In this document: piece by piece, positions 1-6,720 of the stretch
Layout: each line of letters opens with the position of its first letter
Numbering within the stretch: position 1 is the first letter of the stretch
Notes under the pieces: generated by a model
Databases searched by the model: none
What the model was told of the DNA's origin: nothing
What the model saw: the letters and a program-made list of their open reading frames with translations, nothing else
Position numbers and translations under genes: made by a program
Source of the DNA: an uncultured Clostridia bacterium
GTDB lineage: Bacteria; Bacillota; Clostridia; TANB77; CAG-508
Direction: 5' to 3'
Assembly (NCBI GenBank): GCA_934168365.1
Contig: CAKPNJ010000003.1
Span: forward strand, 47,159-111,158
DNA: 64,000 nt

Positions 1-1295
1 ATACTAATAGGCGTATTCTTTTTGATTGTAACAGTACAATTTAGAGGTATTTTTTTATTTTCACAATTATCATAAGAGGCTTTAGCAAAATCGCTTAAAG
101 CTTTACTAGAAATTCTGTAAACCTTATCTCCAACTTTGATATTGCCTTTCATACGTCCAATTGTAACCTCAGTATTAGCTGAAACTTTCTTTTGATTTAC
201 ATTCTTAATCATAAGCTCTGATACTAAGTATTTAGATGCTTCATTAGAAACAGAGATAGAGTCTCCAAGTTCTAAGTCTTCTTCTAGTTGCAGGGTGATA
301 TGACCTTTGTTGGAATTATATTTTTTTATAGTTCCTAAATAAATTCCCATATTACTTGGTTTTTCAGGAAATATTAAGTTTCTATTATGCTTAGAATCTA
401 AATGTCCATCTGAAAATCCGCCCCTATTAAATACTTGCATTAAGTCATTTATATCTTTTTCATCAATAATAAAGTCATCATTATTTAATACCATATCAAT
501 ATATTTTCTGTAAATCCTAGTAACAGTAGCAACATATTCAGGGCTTTTCATACGACCTTCAATTTTAAAACATTTAACACCAGCTTGTATTAAACGTGGG
601 AGGTAGGCAATACCACATAAATCTTTAGTACTTAATAAATAGCCTTTATCTAGTGATTTACGTTCATGAGTTTCGGCATTTTCACTAATTAGTTCATAAG
701 GTAATCTACAAGGACCAGCACATTTACCACGATTTCCTGAACGACCACCAACAACACTTGAAAACAAGCATTGGCCTGAATAGCAAATACATAATGCACC
801 ATGAATGAAAGTTTCAATTTCAACTTTACAGTTTTTACAAATGTACTCAATTTCATCACAAGAAAGTTCTCTTGAAAGAACTACTCTGTCAAAACCAAGT
901 TTTTCAAGTTTCAATACTCCTTGCAAATTGTGTACTGTCATTTGAGTACTAGCATGTATAGGTAATCCGGGAATGTTATCAATTAAATATTTTGCCAAGC
1001 CCAAATCTTGAACAATTATTGCGTCAACTCCTGATTTATAAGCTTCTTTAGCTAAATCAACTGCATTATCAAATTCACAATTCTCAAGAAGCGTATTTAA
1101 AGTCAAGTTTGTTTTTACATTCCTTAATTTACAATAATCTATAACTCGTTTCATATCTTCAACATTAAAATTAGCAGCATACATTCTAGCATTAAACTGC
1201 TCTACGCCAAAATATACTGCGTCTGCACCATTTTGCACAGCTGCCTTTAAACAATTCCAGTCTCCAACAGGAGCCAAGAGTTCTACTTTTGTCAT
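1..1295 (-). CDS. U32 family peptidase (collagenase-like), C-terminus beyond window
   Basis: The 431 visible residues begin MTKVELLAPVGDWNCLKAAV, the typical U32 start (TIM-barrel opening with A-P-G/V-D). A cysteine-rich block at about residues 160-195 (IHGALCICYSGQC, then GNRGKCAGPC) is the family's conserved Cys cluster, followed by LSTKDLCGIAYLPRL and FKIEGRMKSPEYVA. Some U32 members act as proteases; others (TrhP, RlhA) act in RNA hydroxylation with prephenate and an Fe-S cluster. The Cys cluster favours the RNA-modification type, but this is inference. The start is the ATG at 1295, with GGAGG about 11 nt upstream; a second AAGGAGG lies further upstream. The gene is divergent from the micropeptide gene at 1399. 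The left edge of the window cuts it, so total length and any DUF3656 domain cannot be judged. Confidence 0.9.
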   Translation of the reverse strand, partial: MTKVELLAPVGDWNCLKAAVQNGADAVYFGVEQFNARMYAANFNVEDMKRVIDYCKLRNVKTNLTLNTLLENCEFDNAVDLAKEAYKSGVDAIIVQDLGLAKYLIDNIPGLPIHASTQMTVHNLQGVLKLEKLGFDRVVLSRELSCDEIEYICKNCKVEIETFIHGALCICYSGQCLFSSVVGGRSGNRGKCAGPCRLPYELISENAETHERKSLDKGYLLSTKDLCGIAYLPRLIQAGVKCFKIEGRMKSPEYVATVTRIYRKYIDMVLNNDDFIIDEKDINDLMQVFNRGGFSDGHLDSKHNRNLIFPEKPSNMGIYLGTIKKYNSNKGHITLQLEEDLELGDSISVSNEASKYLVSELMIKNVNQKKVSANTEVTIGRMKGNIKVGDKVYRISSKALSDFAKASYDNCENKKIPLNCTVTIKKNTPIS

Positions 1296-1398
1296 ATAAA
1301 TATTAACCTCCAAATAATTTAAACCTCCTTAATTGTAACACAATTTTTGTCTTTTGCATACTAATATTATATAGAAAAGTAAAAAGGAGGAGAAAAGT

Positions 1399-1554
1399 AT
1401 GCCAGAAGAATCTAGAGATTGTGGATGCGGCCGTAATAATGGTTGTGGTTGCTTAGGTAACTTATTTGGAGGTTGCGGATGTGGTGATAGTAGTATTTTA
1501 TTCTTTATAATAATATTTTTATTACTATTTTGTAATTGCGGAGGCAACAGATAA
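1399..1554 (+). CDS. Cys/Gly-rich single-span micropeptide, 51 aa
   Basis: The gene encodes MPEESRDCGCGRNNGCGC, a further CGCGD cluster, one very hydrophobic segment (about residues 32-44, SSILFFIIIFLLLF) and a short CNCGGNR tail. AAAGGAGG sits 7-8 nt before the ATG, and a strong terminator follows 10 nt after the stop. Together these make a convincing monocistronic unit. The layout (Gly/Cys-rich head, one membrane span, tiny size) resembles YjcZ-type sporulation micropeptides of Firmicutes. No motif proves membership and function is unknown. Eight cysteines in 51 residues could bind metal or cross-link. A CATACTAATA sequence at about 1359 vaguely resembles a mother-cell sigma -10 element, but I would not rely on it. 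Confidence 0.7.
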   Translation: MPEESRDCGCGRNNGCGCLGNLFGGCGCGDSSILFFIIIFLLLFCNCGGNR

Positions 1555-1563
1555 AAACATATT

Positions 1564-1597
1564 AAAGGCAGCATTTGACAAATGTTGCCTTTTTTCT
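1564..1597 (+). terminator. Rho-independent terminator
   Basis: AAAGGCA..CATTTG pairs with AAATG..TGCCTTT around a short ACA-type loop and is followed by TTTTTT. It ends the micropeptide unit just before the next promoter. Confidence 0.85.
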
Positions 1598-1605
1598 ATT
1601 TTGTC

Positions 1606-1634
1606 TTGACGTAAAATAGCAAGAATGGTATACT
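1606..1634 (+). promoter_or_regulatory. SigA-type promoter for the SH3/dockerin gene
   Basis: TTGACG at 1606-1611, a 17-nt spacer and TATACT at 1629-1634. It lies directly after the preceding terminator and about 38 nt before the ATG at 1672. Confidence 0.85.
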
Positions 1635-1671
1635 AATCTTGTAGAAATTTATCACTTTTTAGGAGGAAAAA

Positions 1672-3849
1672 ATGTTATTAAAAAACATTTTCAATATACG
1701 AAGAATAGTAAGTATCATTCTAATAATTTTAATATTATCTAGTTTAATTACACTATTTATAAATAACGAGGTAAAAGCTACATATAGTAGCAAATTTTCA
1801 AATTATCCTGGCTATGAAAAATTACTAAAAGAATTACAAGAGGCTCATCCAAATTGGGAGTTTGAAATATTAGAAACTGGTTTGGATTGGTCAGAAGTAA
1901 TTTTAGCTGAAACTACTGGAACCAAAGCCAACCCATCACACGGAACGAATGTTGTACCAGCAAGTAGAGGAGACGCATGGAAATGTGCTTGTAACAAAAC
2001 AGTAGAGGGCGTTTGGAAATGTGCTTCAACAGCTGCTGTATCATATTATATGGATCCAAGGAATTCATTAAATGAAAATTATATATTTCAATTTGAACAA
2101 TTAACATATGATGAAAAAAATCAAACAAAAGAGGGAGTAGAACTTATACTTAAGCCTTGCAATTATGCCCAAGGTAAAGTTACATATTATGATTCAAAAG
2201 GAAACAAAAAGACCTTAGACAAAACTTATGTAGATGTAATAATGGAGGCAGCAAAAGAATATAATATAAGCCCATATCATTTAGCTTCTAGAATAAGACA
2301 GGAGCAAGGAACCGGAAATGCAGGTCCAATGATTTCTGGAACTTGGACAGGTGGTGGTGGAGAATATAAAGGACTATACAATTTCTTTAATATCTGTGCG
2401 TATGGAAAAGAGCTTGTACTAAATGGATTAAAACATGCTAAATCACAAGGTTGGACAGATCCTGAAAAATCCATAAAAGGTGGGGCAAAAATATTAGCAG
2501 CAGGATATATTTCAATAGGACAAGATACATTATACTTAGAAAAATTTGATGTTGTAAATGGTGGAGATGGATACTATGCACATCAATATATGACTAATGT
2601 ATCAGCTTCTAGAACTGAGGGATATACAATTCGCAATACATACACAAGTATGGGATTATTATCATCAGGGTCTAAAATAAAATTTAAAATTCCAGTATAT
2701 AAAAACATGCCTGAGCAAATATGTCCAGAACCAGGAACAGAAAAACCTGTTACTCAAGATGTAGAAATAAATGAAAATGGAGTGAGAGTAAGAAACGGAA
2801 AAGGAACTAACTATGATGTAGTTACAAACTTAAACAAAGGAACTAAGGTCTTGAGAATTGAGTTAGACAATTCTAAGACAAATGGATATTACTGGGACAA
2901 AATTGTATTAGCAAATGGAACCAAAGGATACGTTGCAAGAAACTACTTAAAACAAATAGATCTACAAAGTAATTGTAATGAACAATGTATTACTACTAGA
3001 TATACAGATTTTAGAAATGGACCAGGTACTTCAAAAACTTCTGTTTTCAAGGTGATACCTGCAGGACAAATAGTAACAATTGTAGAAAAAGGAAAATATA
3101 ACTCATTAGATGGAAATGACTGGTGCAGAATTAAATTAAGTGATGGAACTTATGGATATGTTACATCAAATAGTTTTGAAGCATATGATCCTACTAAAGT
3201 TGACCAATTAAGAATAATCTGTACTGATGGACTAACTGTCAGAAAATCGCCAAGTACAAGTGCATCAGCACTAGCATCACTATACAAAGGAGCTATAGTA
3301 ACAAGAACAGAAAGAAATGTAGAAAGCACAAACAAAAACTATATATGGGATAAAATAATTACATCTAGTGGAATTACAGGATATATAGCAACAAGAGATA
3401 TAAAAAATAATGAAGATTGGGCTGAGGTTATAGGGAATGGAAGTGGAGAAACTACTTCAGAGATAAAAGGAAATGGATTTAAAACTAGTGGAACAAACAT
3501 TGTCTGTCAGCCTAAAATTACAGTAGCTAATATAAAAGCACTAGCAAAAGATGCAATTATCAAAAAAGGTGATACTATAATTGAAGATACAGCAAATGTA
3601 GGTACAGGATATACATTAACATCAGACGGAAAAACATACACAATTGTAGTTTTAGGAGATGTTAATGGAGATAATGAAATTAATTCAGCAGATCTATTAA
3701 CTATTGTAAAGCATTTAAAAGGAACACTTAAGATTACTCAAGAATGCAAAATGAAATCAGCTGATGTAAACAAAGATGGAGAAATCAATTCAGCAGATTT
3801 ATTAAGTATAGTTAAATATTTAAAAGGCTCTATAAAAATAGAGGTCTAA
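1672..3849 (+). CDS. Secreted glucosaminidase-like autolysin with SH3 repeats and a dockerin
   Basis: The protein has 725 residues. A signal peptide or membrane anchor lies at about 11-37 (IVSIILIILILSSLITLFIN, then VKAT). An N-acetylglucosaminidase-like domain covers about 40-345; it holds YYMDPRNSLNENYIFQFEQL and SPYHLASRIRQEQGTG, with Glu211 as the likely catalytic acid. Three bacterial SH3 domains follow at about 362-432, 440-500 and 510-580 (VRVRNGKGTNYDVV, RYTDFRNGPG, LTVRKSPSTSAS). The C-terminus (about 659-722) holds two calcium-loop repeats, GDVNGDNEINSADLLTIVK and ADVNKDGEINSADLLSIVK, the signature of a type I dockerin. The likely role is peptidoglycan cleavage or remodelling outside the cell, docked to a cohesin-bearing partner. 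No cohesin is recognisable in this window. AGGAGG precedes the ATG by 7 nt, and the gene at 3865 follows after 15 nt, so the two are probably cotranscribed. Confidence 0.88.
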   Translation: MLLKNIFNIRRIVSIILIILILSSLITLFINNEVKATYSSKFSNYPGYEKLLKELQEAHPNWEFEILETGLDWSEVILAETTGTKANPSHGTNVVPASRGDAWKCACNKTVEGVWKCASTAAVSYYMDPRNSLNENYIFQFEQLTYDEKNQTKEGVELILKPCNYAQGKVTYYDSKGNKKTLDKTYVDVIMEAAKEYNISPYHLASRIRQEQGTGNAGPMISGTWTGGGGEYKGLYNFFNICAYGKELVLNGLKHAKSQGWTDPEKSIKGGAKILAAGYISIGQDTLYLEKFDVVNGGDGYYAHQYMTNVSASRTEGYTIRNTYTSMGLLSSGSKIKFKIPVYKNMPEQICPEPGTEKPVTQDVEINENGVRVRNGKGTNYDVVTNLNKGTKVLRIELDNSKTNGYYWDKIVLANGTKGYVARNYLKQIDLQSNCNEQCITTRYTDFRNGPGTSKTSVFKVIPAGQIVTIVEKGKYNSLDGNDWCRIKLSDGTYGYVTSNSFEAYDPTKVDQLRIICTDGLTVRKSPSTSASALASLYKGAIVTRTERNVESTNKNYIWDKIITSSGITGYIATRDIKNNEDWAEVIGNGSGETTSEIKGNGFKTSGTNIVCQPKITVANIKALAKDAIIKKGDTIIEDTANVGTGYTLTSDGKTYTIVVLGDVNGDNEINSADLLTIVKHLKGTLKITQECKMKSADVNKDGEINSADLLSIVKYLKGSIKIEV

Positions 3850-3864
3850 ACGGAGGAAAAAAGA

Positions 3865-5151
3865 ATGAAAAAGATAATAAAAAGTATATTTTTAATTATA
3901 TTTGCAACTGTTACAATATCGTTATTTTCAAAAGTTGAGGCAGCATCAGCAACAATAAGTGCAAATAAAACAACAGCAACAGTTGGAGATAGCGTAAAAG
4001 TCACAGTAACTGTAAATGCGGCAGCATGGAATATAAATGTATCTGGAAGTGCTTCTGGCAGTATAGTTGGATTCAATAGTGATGCGGAAAATCAAACAAC
4101 AACAAAGACATATTCTATAAATACAAGCAAAGCCGGAAAATATAGTGTATCTATTTCAGGAGATATAACAGATGCTTCTGCAACAACTCCTGACAAAATA
4201 AACAAATCTGTTACAGTAACAGTAAAAGCTAAGTCAACATCAAGTTCTACTAACAATAACTCTAATTCAAACTCAACTTCAAATAGTGGAAGTACTAAAA
4301 AAGAACCTAAATTTACAAGTGTTAATCAAACAATGTATACAACAGGAGAAGTAAATATAAGAAAAAGCTATTCAACATCTAGTGCAATAATAAAAACAGT
4401 AGAAAAAGGAACTAAAATTACTAGAGTAGGAATAGGAGATAATGGTTGGAGTAAAATTACATATAATGGTCAAACAGCCTACATTAGTAGTTCACTATTA
4501 ACTAAAACTAAACCAGCTGAAGATAAACCAAAAACAGAAGAACCAAAAAGCAATACTGCAAATCAAACTACAAATACTGATGTAACAAACAATGAAGATG
4601 TTAATAACACAACAGAACTTGTTAATAATGAAGTTGATAATTCTAACACAGACAATACAAATGCAGTATTAGGACTATCTAAATTAGAAATTGCAGGAGT
4701 AAACTTTTCAGAAGGATTTGACCCTTCAATACATTCATACACTTTAAAATTAAATTTCTTTGTAAAAGACTTAAATATCACAGCAGAAGCTAATAAAACA
4801 GATGCTAAAGTTGAAATAATAGGAAATGAAAATTTTGAAGCAGGGGAGAATAATGTTACAATATTAGTTAGTTCAGCTGATAACAAAGAAACAGCAACAT
4901 ATCAAATAAAAGTAACAATACCATCAGAAGTAGCAAGTTCACCACAAAATAATATTCAATTTTATCTAATGTGTGGAACTATCATATTAGCAGCAATTGT
5001 AGTAATTGGAATAATCGTTTCAATATATAAAAAGAAAAATAAAAGTGGAGTAGATTATAAAGATTCTAAAACAGATGATGATATGATAGACTCCTATACA
5101 GATATAAAACCTAAAAAAGAAAAAGTAAAAAGTGGTAAACACTCAAATTAA
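3865..5151 (+). CDS. Membrane-anchored surface protein: Ig-like, SH3 and cadherin-like domains
   Basis: The protein has 428 residues. A signal peptide covers about 1-27 (IFATVTISLFSKVEAASA). An Ig-like beta domain (about 28-125) is followed by a Ser/Asn/Thr linker. An SH3_3 domain (about 155-215) carries YTTGEVNIRKSYSTSSA and GWSKITYNGQTAYI. After a second Asn/Thr-rich linker comes a cadherin-like beta-sandwich domain (about 270-350; LSKLEIAGVNFSEGFDPS, then the typical Y.L.L pattern). A transmembrane helix at about 365-392 and a charged cytoplasmic tail end the protein. It probably binds or spans the wall. It follows the dockerin autolysin in one transcription unit, so the two may work together. 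I see no cohesin domain in it. GGAGG precedes the start. Confidence 0.8.
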   Translation: MKKIIKSIFLIIFATVTISLFSKVEAASATISANKTTATVGDSVKVTVTVNAAAWNINVSGSASGSIVGFNSDAENQTTTKTYSINTSKAGKYSVSISGDITDASATTPDKINKSVTVTVKAKSTSSSTNNNSNSNSTSNSGSTKKEPKFTSVNQTMYTTGEVNIRKSYSTSSAIIKTVEKGTKITRVGIGDNGWSKITYNGQTAYISSSLLTKTKPAEDKPKTEEPKSNTANQTTNTDVTNNEDVNNTTELVNNEVDNSNTDNTNAVLGLSKLEIAGVNFSEGFDPSIHSYTLKLNFFVKDLNITAEANKTDAKVEIIGNENFEAGENNVTILVSSADNKETATYQIKVTIPSEVASSPQNNIQFYLMCGTIILAAIVVIGIIVSIYKKKNKSGVDYKDSKTDDDMIDSYTDIKPKKEKVKSGKHSN

Positions 5152-5159
5152 AATATAAT

Positions 5160-5185
5160 GTGGAAAAGAAATTTTTCTTTTCCAC
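5160..5185 (+). other. Stem-loop between surface-protein gene and tRNA
   Basis: GTGGAAAAGAA pairs with TTCTTTTCCAC around a 4-nt loop. It is followed by AAAAATA rather than a T-run, so it is not a classical terminator on this strand. It may protect the mRNA 3' end or be a processing site just ahead of the tRNA. Confidence 0.45.
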
Positions 5186-5193
5186 AAAAATAT

Positions 5194-5269
5194 GCTGGTA
5201 TAGCTCAGTTGGTAGAGCAACAGATTCGTAACCTGTAGGTCGGCGGTTCGATTCCGCCTACCAGCTCCA
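5194..5269 (+). tRNA. tRNA-Thr (anticodon CGT)
   Basis: The cloverleaf is complete. The acceptor is GCTGGTA/TACCAGC, the D arm GCTC..GAGC, and the anticodon loop TTCGTAA (anticodon CGT, reading ACG). The T arm is GGCGG-TTCGATT-CCGCC, the discriminator is T, and CCA is encoded. The last anticodon-stem pair (31-39) is an A-C mismatch, which is unusual. The tRNA has its own strong terminator and no gene between it and the surface-protein operon. Confidence 0.95.
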
Positions 5270-5322
5270 AATCAAAAGAGAATGGATAGAAAATTATGTC
5301 TATCCATTCTCTTTTGATTTGA
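5270..5322 (+). terminator. Terminator of the tRNA-Thr unit
   Basis: A 20-bp perfect stem (ATCAAAAGAGAATGGATAGA with its complement) has an AAATTATG-type loop. It begins one base after the tRNA CCA. Confidence 0.85.
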
Positions 5323-5354
5323 TAAATTAACATATTATGGAACATCAACGAAAA

Positions 5355-5383
5355 TTGCAAAATTATGTAAATAGTGATATAAT
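5355..5383 (+). promoter_or_regulatory. SigA-type promoter of the DUF1737-like gene
   Basis: TTGCAA at 5355-5360, a 17-nt spacer and TATAAT at 5378-5383. It is the only promoter between the tRNA terminator and the small gene. Confidence 0.8.
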
Positions 5384-5390
5384 AATTTTA

Positions 5391-5428
5391 TTATTGTTCG
5401 TGGCTATGCGAACTATAATAAAATAGCC
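5391..5428 (+). promoter_or_regulatory. Leader with two mutually exclusive hairpins
   Basis: TTAT.GTTCG pairs with CGAAC.ATAA (5391-5418). Alternatively GGCTAT (5402-5407) pairs with ATAGCC (5423-5428), which would break the first hairpin. It lies in the 5' leader about 45 nt before the start codon. A regulatory role is inference only. Confidence 0.35.
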
Positions 5429-5472
5429 GAGTGTGGCAAATTCTCAAAAACAATTGTTAGGAGGATGAAAAA

Positions 5473-5640
5473 ATGCAGTACAAAGTTGTTCTTGACAAGG
5501 CTTTAATACTACCTGCCGCAGTAGAAAGAGTGGAAATGAATGTGCAAAAAATGTGTGATGAAGGTTGGCAACCTCAGGGAAGTATCTATATATTCAACGA
5601 TGGAAAATATATTTGTGTCTGTCAGGCAATGGTGAAATAA
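5473..5640 (+). CDS. DUF1737-like small protein, 55 aa
   Basis: The protein begins MQYKVVLDKALILPAAVERV and holds CDEGWQPQGSIYIFNDG. The Y-K-V-V opening and the central EGWQPQG are typical of small DUF1737-type proteins, whose function is not established. TTAGGAGG precedes the ATG by 8 nt. The gene is monocistronic, with its own promoter and terminator. Its codons are less AT-rich than those of the neighbours (CTGCCGCAG-type stretches, GTG, CAG), like two other isolated small genes in the window (17153 and 57934). That suggests a separate origin. Confidence 0.7.
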   Translation: MQYKVVLDKALILPAAVERVEMNVQKMCDEGWQPQGSIYIFNDGKYICVCQAMVK

Positions 5641-5650
5641 CTGCAAAATG

Positions 5651-5697
5651 AAAAAAGAGAAGGTATAGAAAATTATTTCTATATCTTCTCTTTTTAT
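5651..5697 (+). terminator. Terminator of the DUF1737-like gene
   Basis: AAAAAGAGAAGGTATAGAAA pairs with TTTCTAT.TCTTCTCTTTTT around a 4-nt loop. The T-rich arm doubles as the U tract. Confidence 0.8.
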
Positions 5698-5740
5698 AGA
5701 GGAACTAACATATTATGAAGCCGTGAAAAGTAATAAAAGG

Positions 5741-5769
5741 TTGCCATTTTTTGCATATTATGGTAAAAT
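5741..5769 (+). promoter_or_regulatory. SigA-type promoter of ftsY
   Basis: TTGCCA at 5741-5746, a 17-nt spacer and TAAAAT at 5764-5769. It lies inside what would be an in-frame upstream extension of ftsY, which supports the downstream ATG at 5804 as the real start. Confidence 0.75.
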
Positions 5770-5803
5770 ATATAAGGATTTAAACAAAAGAGAGGTTGAT
5801 TTT

Positions 5804-6709
5804 ATGGGATTTTTTGATAAATTAAAAAATGGTTTAAGTAAAACCAAAAGTTCATTTGATGAAAAGATAAATAATGTATTTAGTAATTTTAGAAAAGTAG
5901 ATGAAGAACTTTTAGAAGAATTGGAAGAGGCTCTAATAATGTCAGATGTAGGAGCACAAACATCTACAAAAATTATTTCTAATTTAAGAGATAGAATAAA
6001 AAAAGAGAAAATTGAAAATGAAGAAGATGTAAGAAATGCACTAAGAGAAGAAATAAAAGCTATTTTAGATGAAGTTGATAATGGTTTAAAATTAGTAACT
6101 CATCCTTCTGTTATTTTAGTAGTAGGGGTAAATGGAGTGGGCAAAACTACTTCTATAGGTAAAATAGCTAATCGTTTAAAACAAGATGGTAAAAAGGTAG
6201 TAATTGCCGCAGCAGATACATTTAGAGCAGCAGCAGTAGAACAATTAGAAATATGGGCTAACAGAGCTGGTTGCGATATAGTAAAAAAAGAAGAAGGTAC
6301 AGACCCTGCGTCAGTTGTTTTTGATGCAATTCAAATAACTAAACAAAAAAATGCAGATGTTTTGATATGTGATACAGCCGGAAGATTACACAACAAAAAA
6401 TATTTGATGGACGAGCTTGTAAAAATAAAAAAAGTAATAGATAAAGAACTACCAGAAAGTTCAAAAGAAGTTTTGATGGTTCTTGATGCAACAACAGGGC
6501 AAAATGCTATTTCACAAGTAAAAGCATTTAAAGAAACAGTTGATATAAATGGCTTAATATTAACAAAACTAGATGGAACAGCTAAAGGTGGAGTAGTAGT
6601 TGGTATAGTTGCAGAAAATCAAATGCCAGTTAAATTTGTTGGTGTAGGCGAACAAATTGACGATATGGAAATTTTTAATAGTACAGACTTTGTAAATGCT
6701 TTAATTTAA
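5804..6709 (+). CDS. ftsY: Signal recognition particle receptor FtsY
   Basis: FtsY is the membrane-associated SRP GTPase that receives Ffh-ribosome complexes and hands nascent membrane proteins to SecYEG. The start MGFFDKLKNGLSKTKSSFDE is a short amphipathic membrane-binding A/N region. The N domain is followed by the G domain. G1 is GVNGVGKTTSIGKIA (about 106-120), with AADTFRAAAVEQL, DTAGR (190-194) and TKLDGTAKGG (254-263), and the end is FVGVGEQIDDMEIFN. At 301 residues it is the compact, acidic-domain-free form of Gram-positives. AGAGAGG lies 7-8 nt before the chosen ATG. An in-frame ATG at 5723 is rejected because the promoter lies downstream of it. The UPF0182 gene follows after 11 nt with a good ribosome site, so the two are likely cotranscribed. 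Confidence 0.97.
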   Translation: MGFFDKLKNGLSKTKSSFDEKINNVFSNFRKVDEELLEELEEALIMSDVGAQTSTKIISNLRDRIKKEKIENEEDVRNALREEIKAILDEVDNGLKLVTHPSVILVVGVNGVGKTTSIGKIANRLKQDGKKVVIAAADTFRAAAVEQLEIWANRAGCDIVKKEEGTDPASVVFDAIQITKQKNADVLICDTAGRLHNKKYLMDELVKIKKVIDKELPESSKEVLMVLDATTGQNAISQVKAFKETVDINGLILTKLDGTAKGGVVVGIVAENQMPVKFVGVGEQIDDMEIFNSTDFVNALI

Positions 6710-6720
6710 TGGAGGTTTAA

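Larger units (their letters stand above)
5272..5718. repeat. Imperfect direct repeat (5272-5340 and 5652-5718) flanking a tiny gene
   Basis: Both copies contain an AAAAGAGAA..ATAGAAAATTAT hairpin with TCTAT..TTCTCTTTT as its second arm. About 10 bases later both carry TAACATATTATG. The hairpin serves as a terminator in each copy. The two copies bracket the promoter and coding region of the 55-residue gene at 5473, as if the gene had been inserted with duplication of the terminator segment. Confidence 0.6.

Noticed and set aside
5160..5185. Rho-independent terminator after the cadherin-like gene
   Set aside because: Good stem, but A-run instead of T-run follows, so it is listed only as a stem-loop.
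5723..5803. Longer FtsY with 27 extra N-terminal residues
   Set aside because: A TTGCCA-17-TAAAAT promoter lies within this segment, and the ribosome site belongs to the ATG at 5804.
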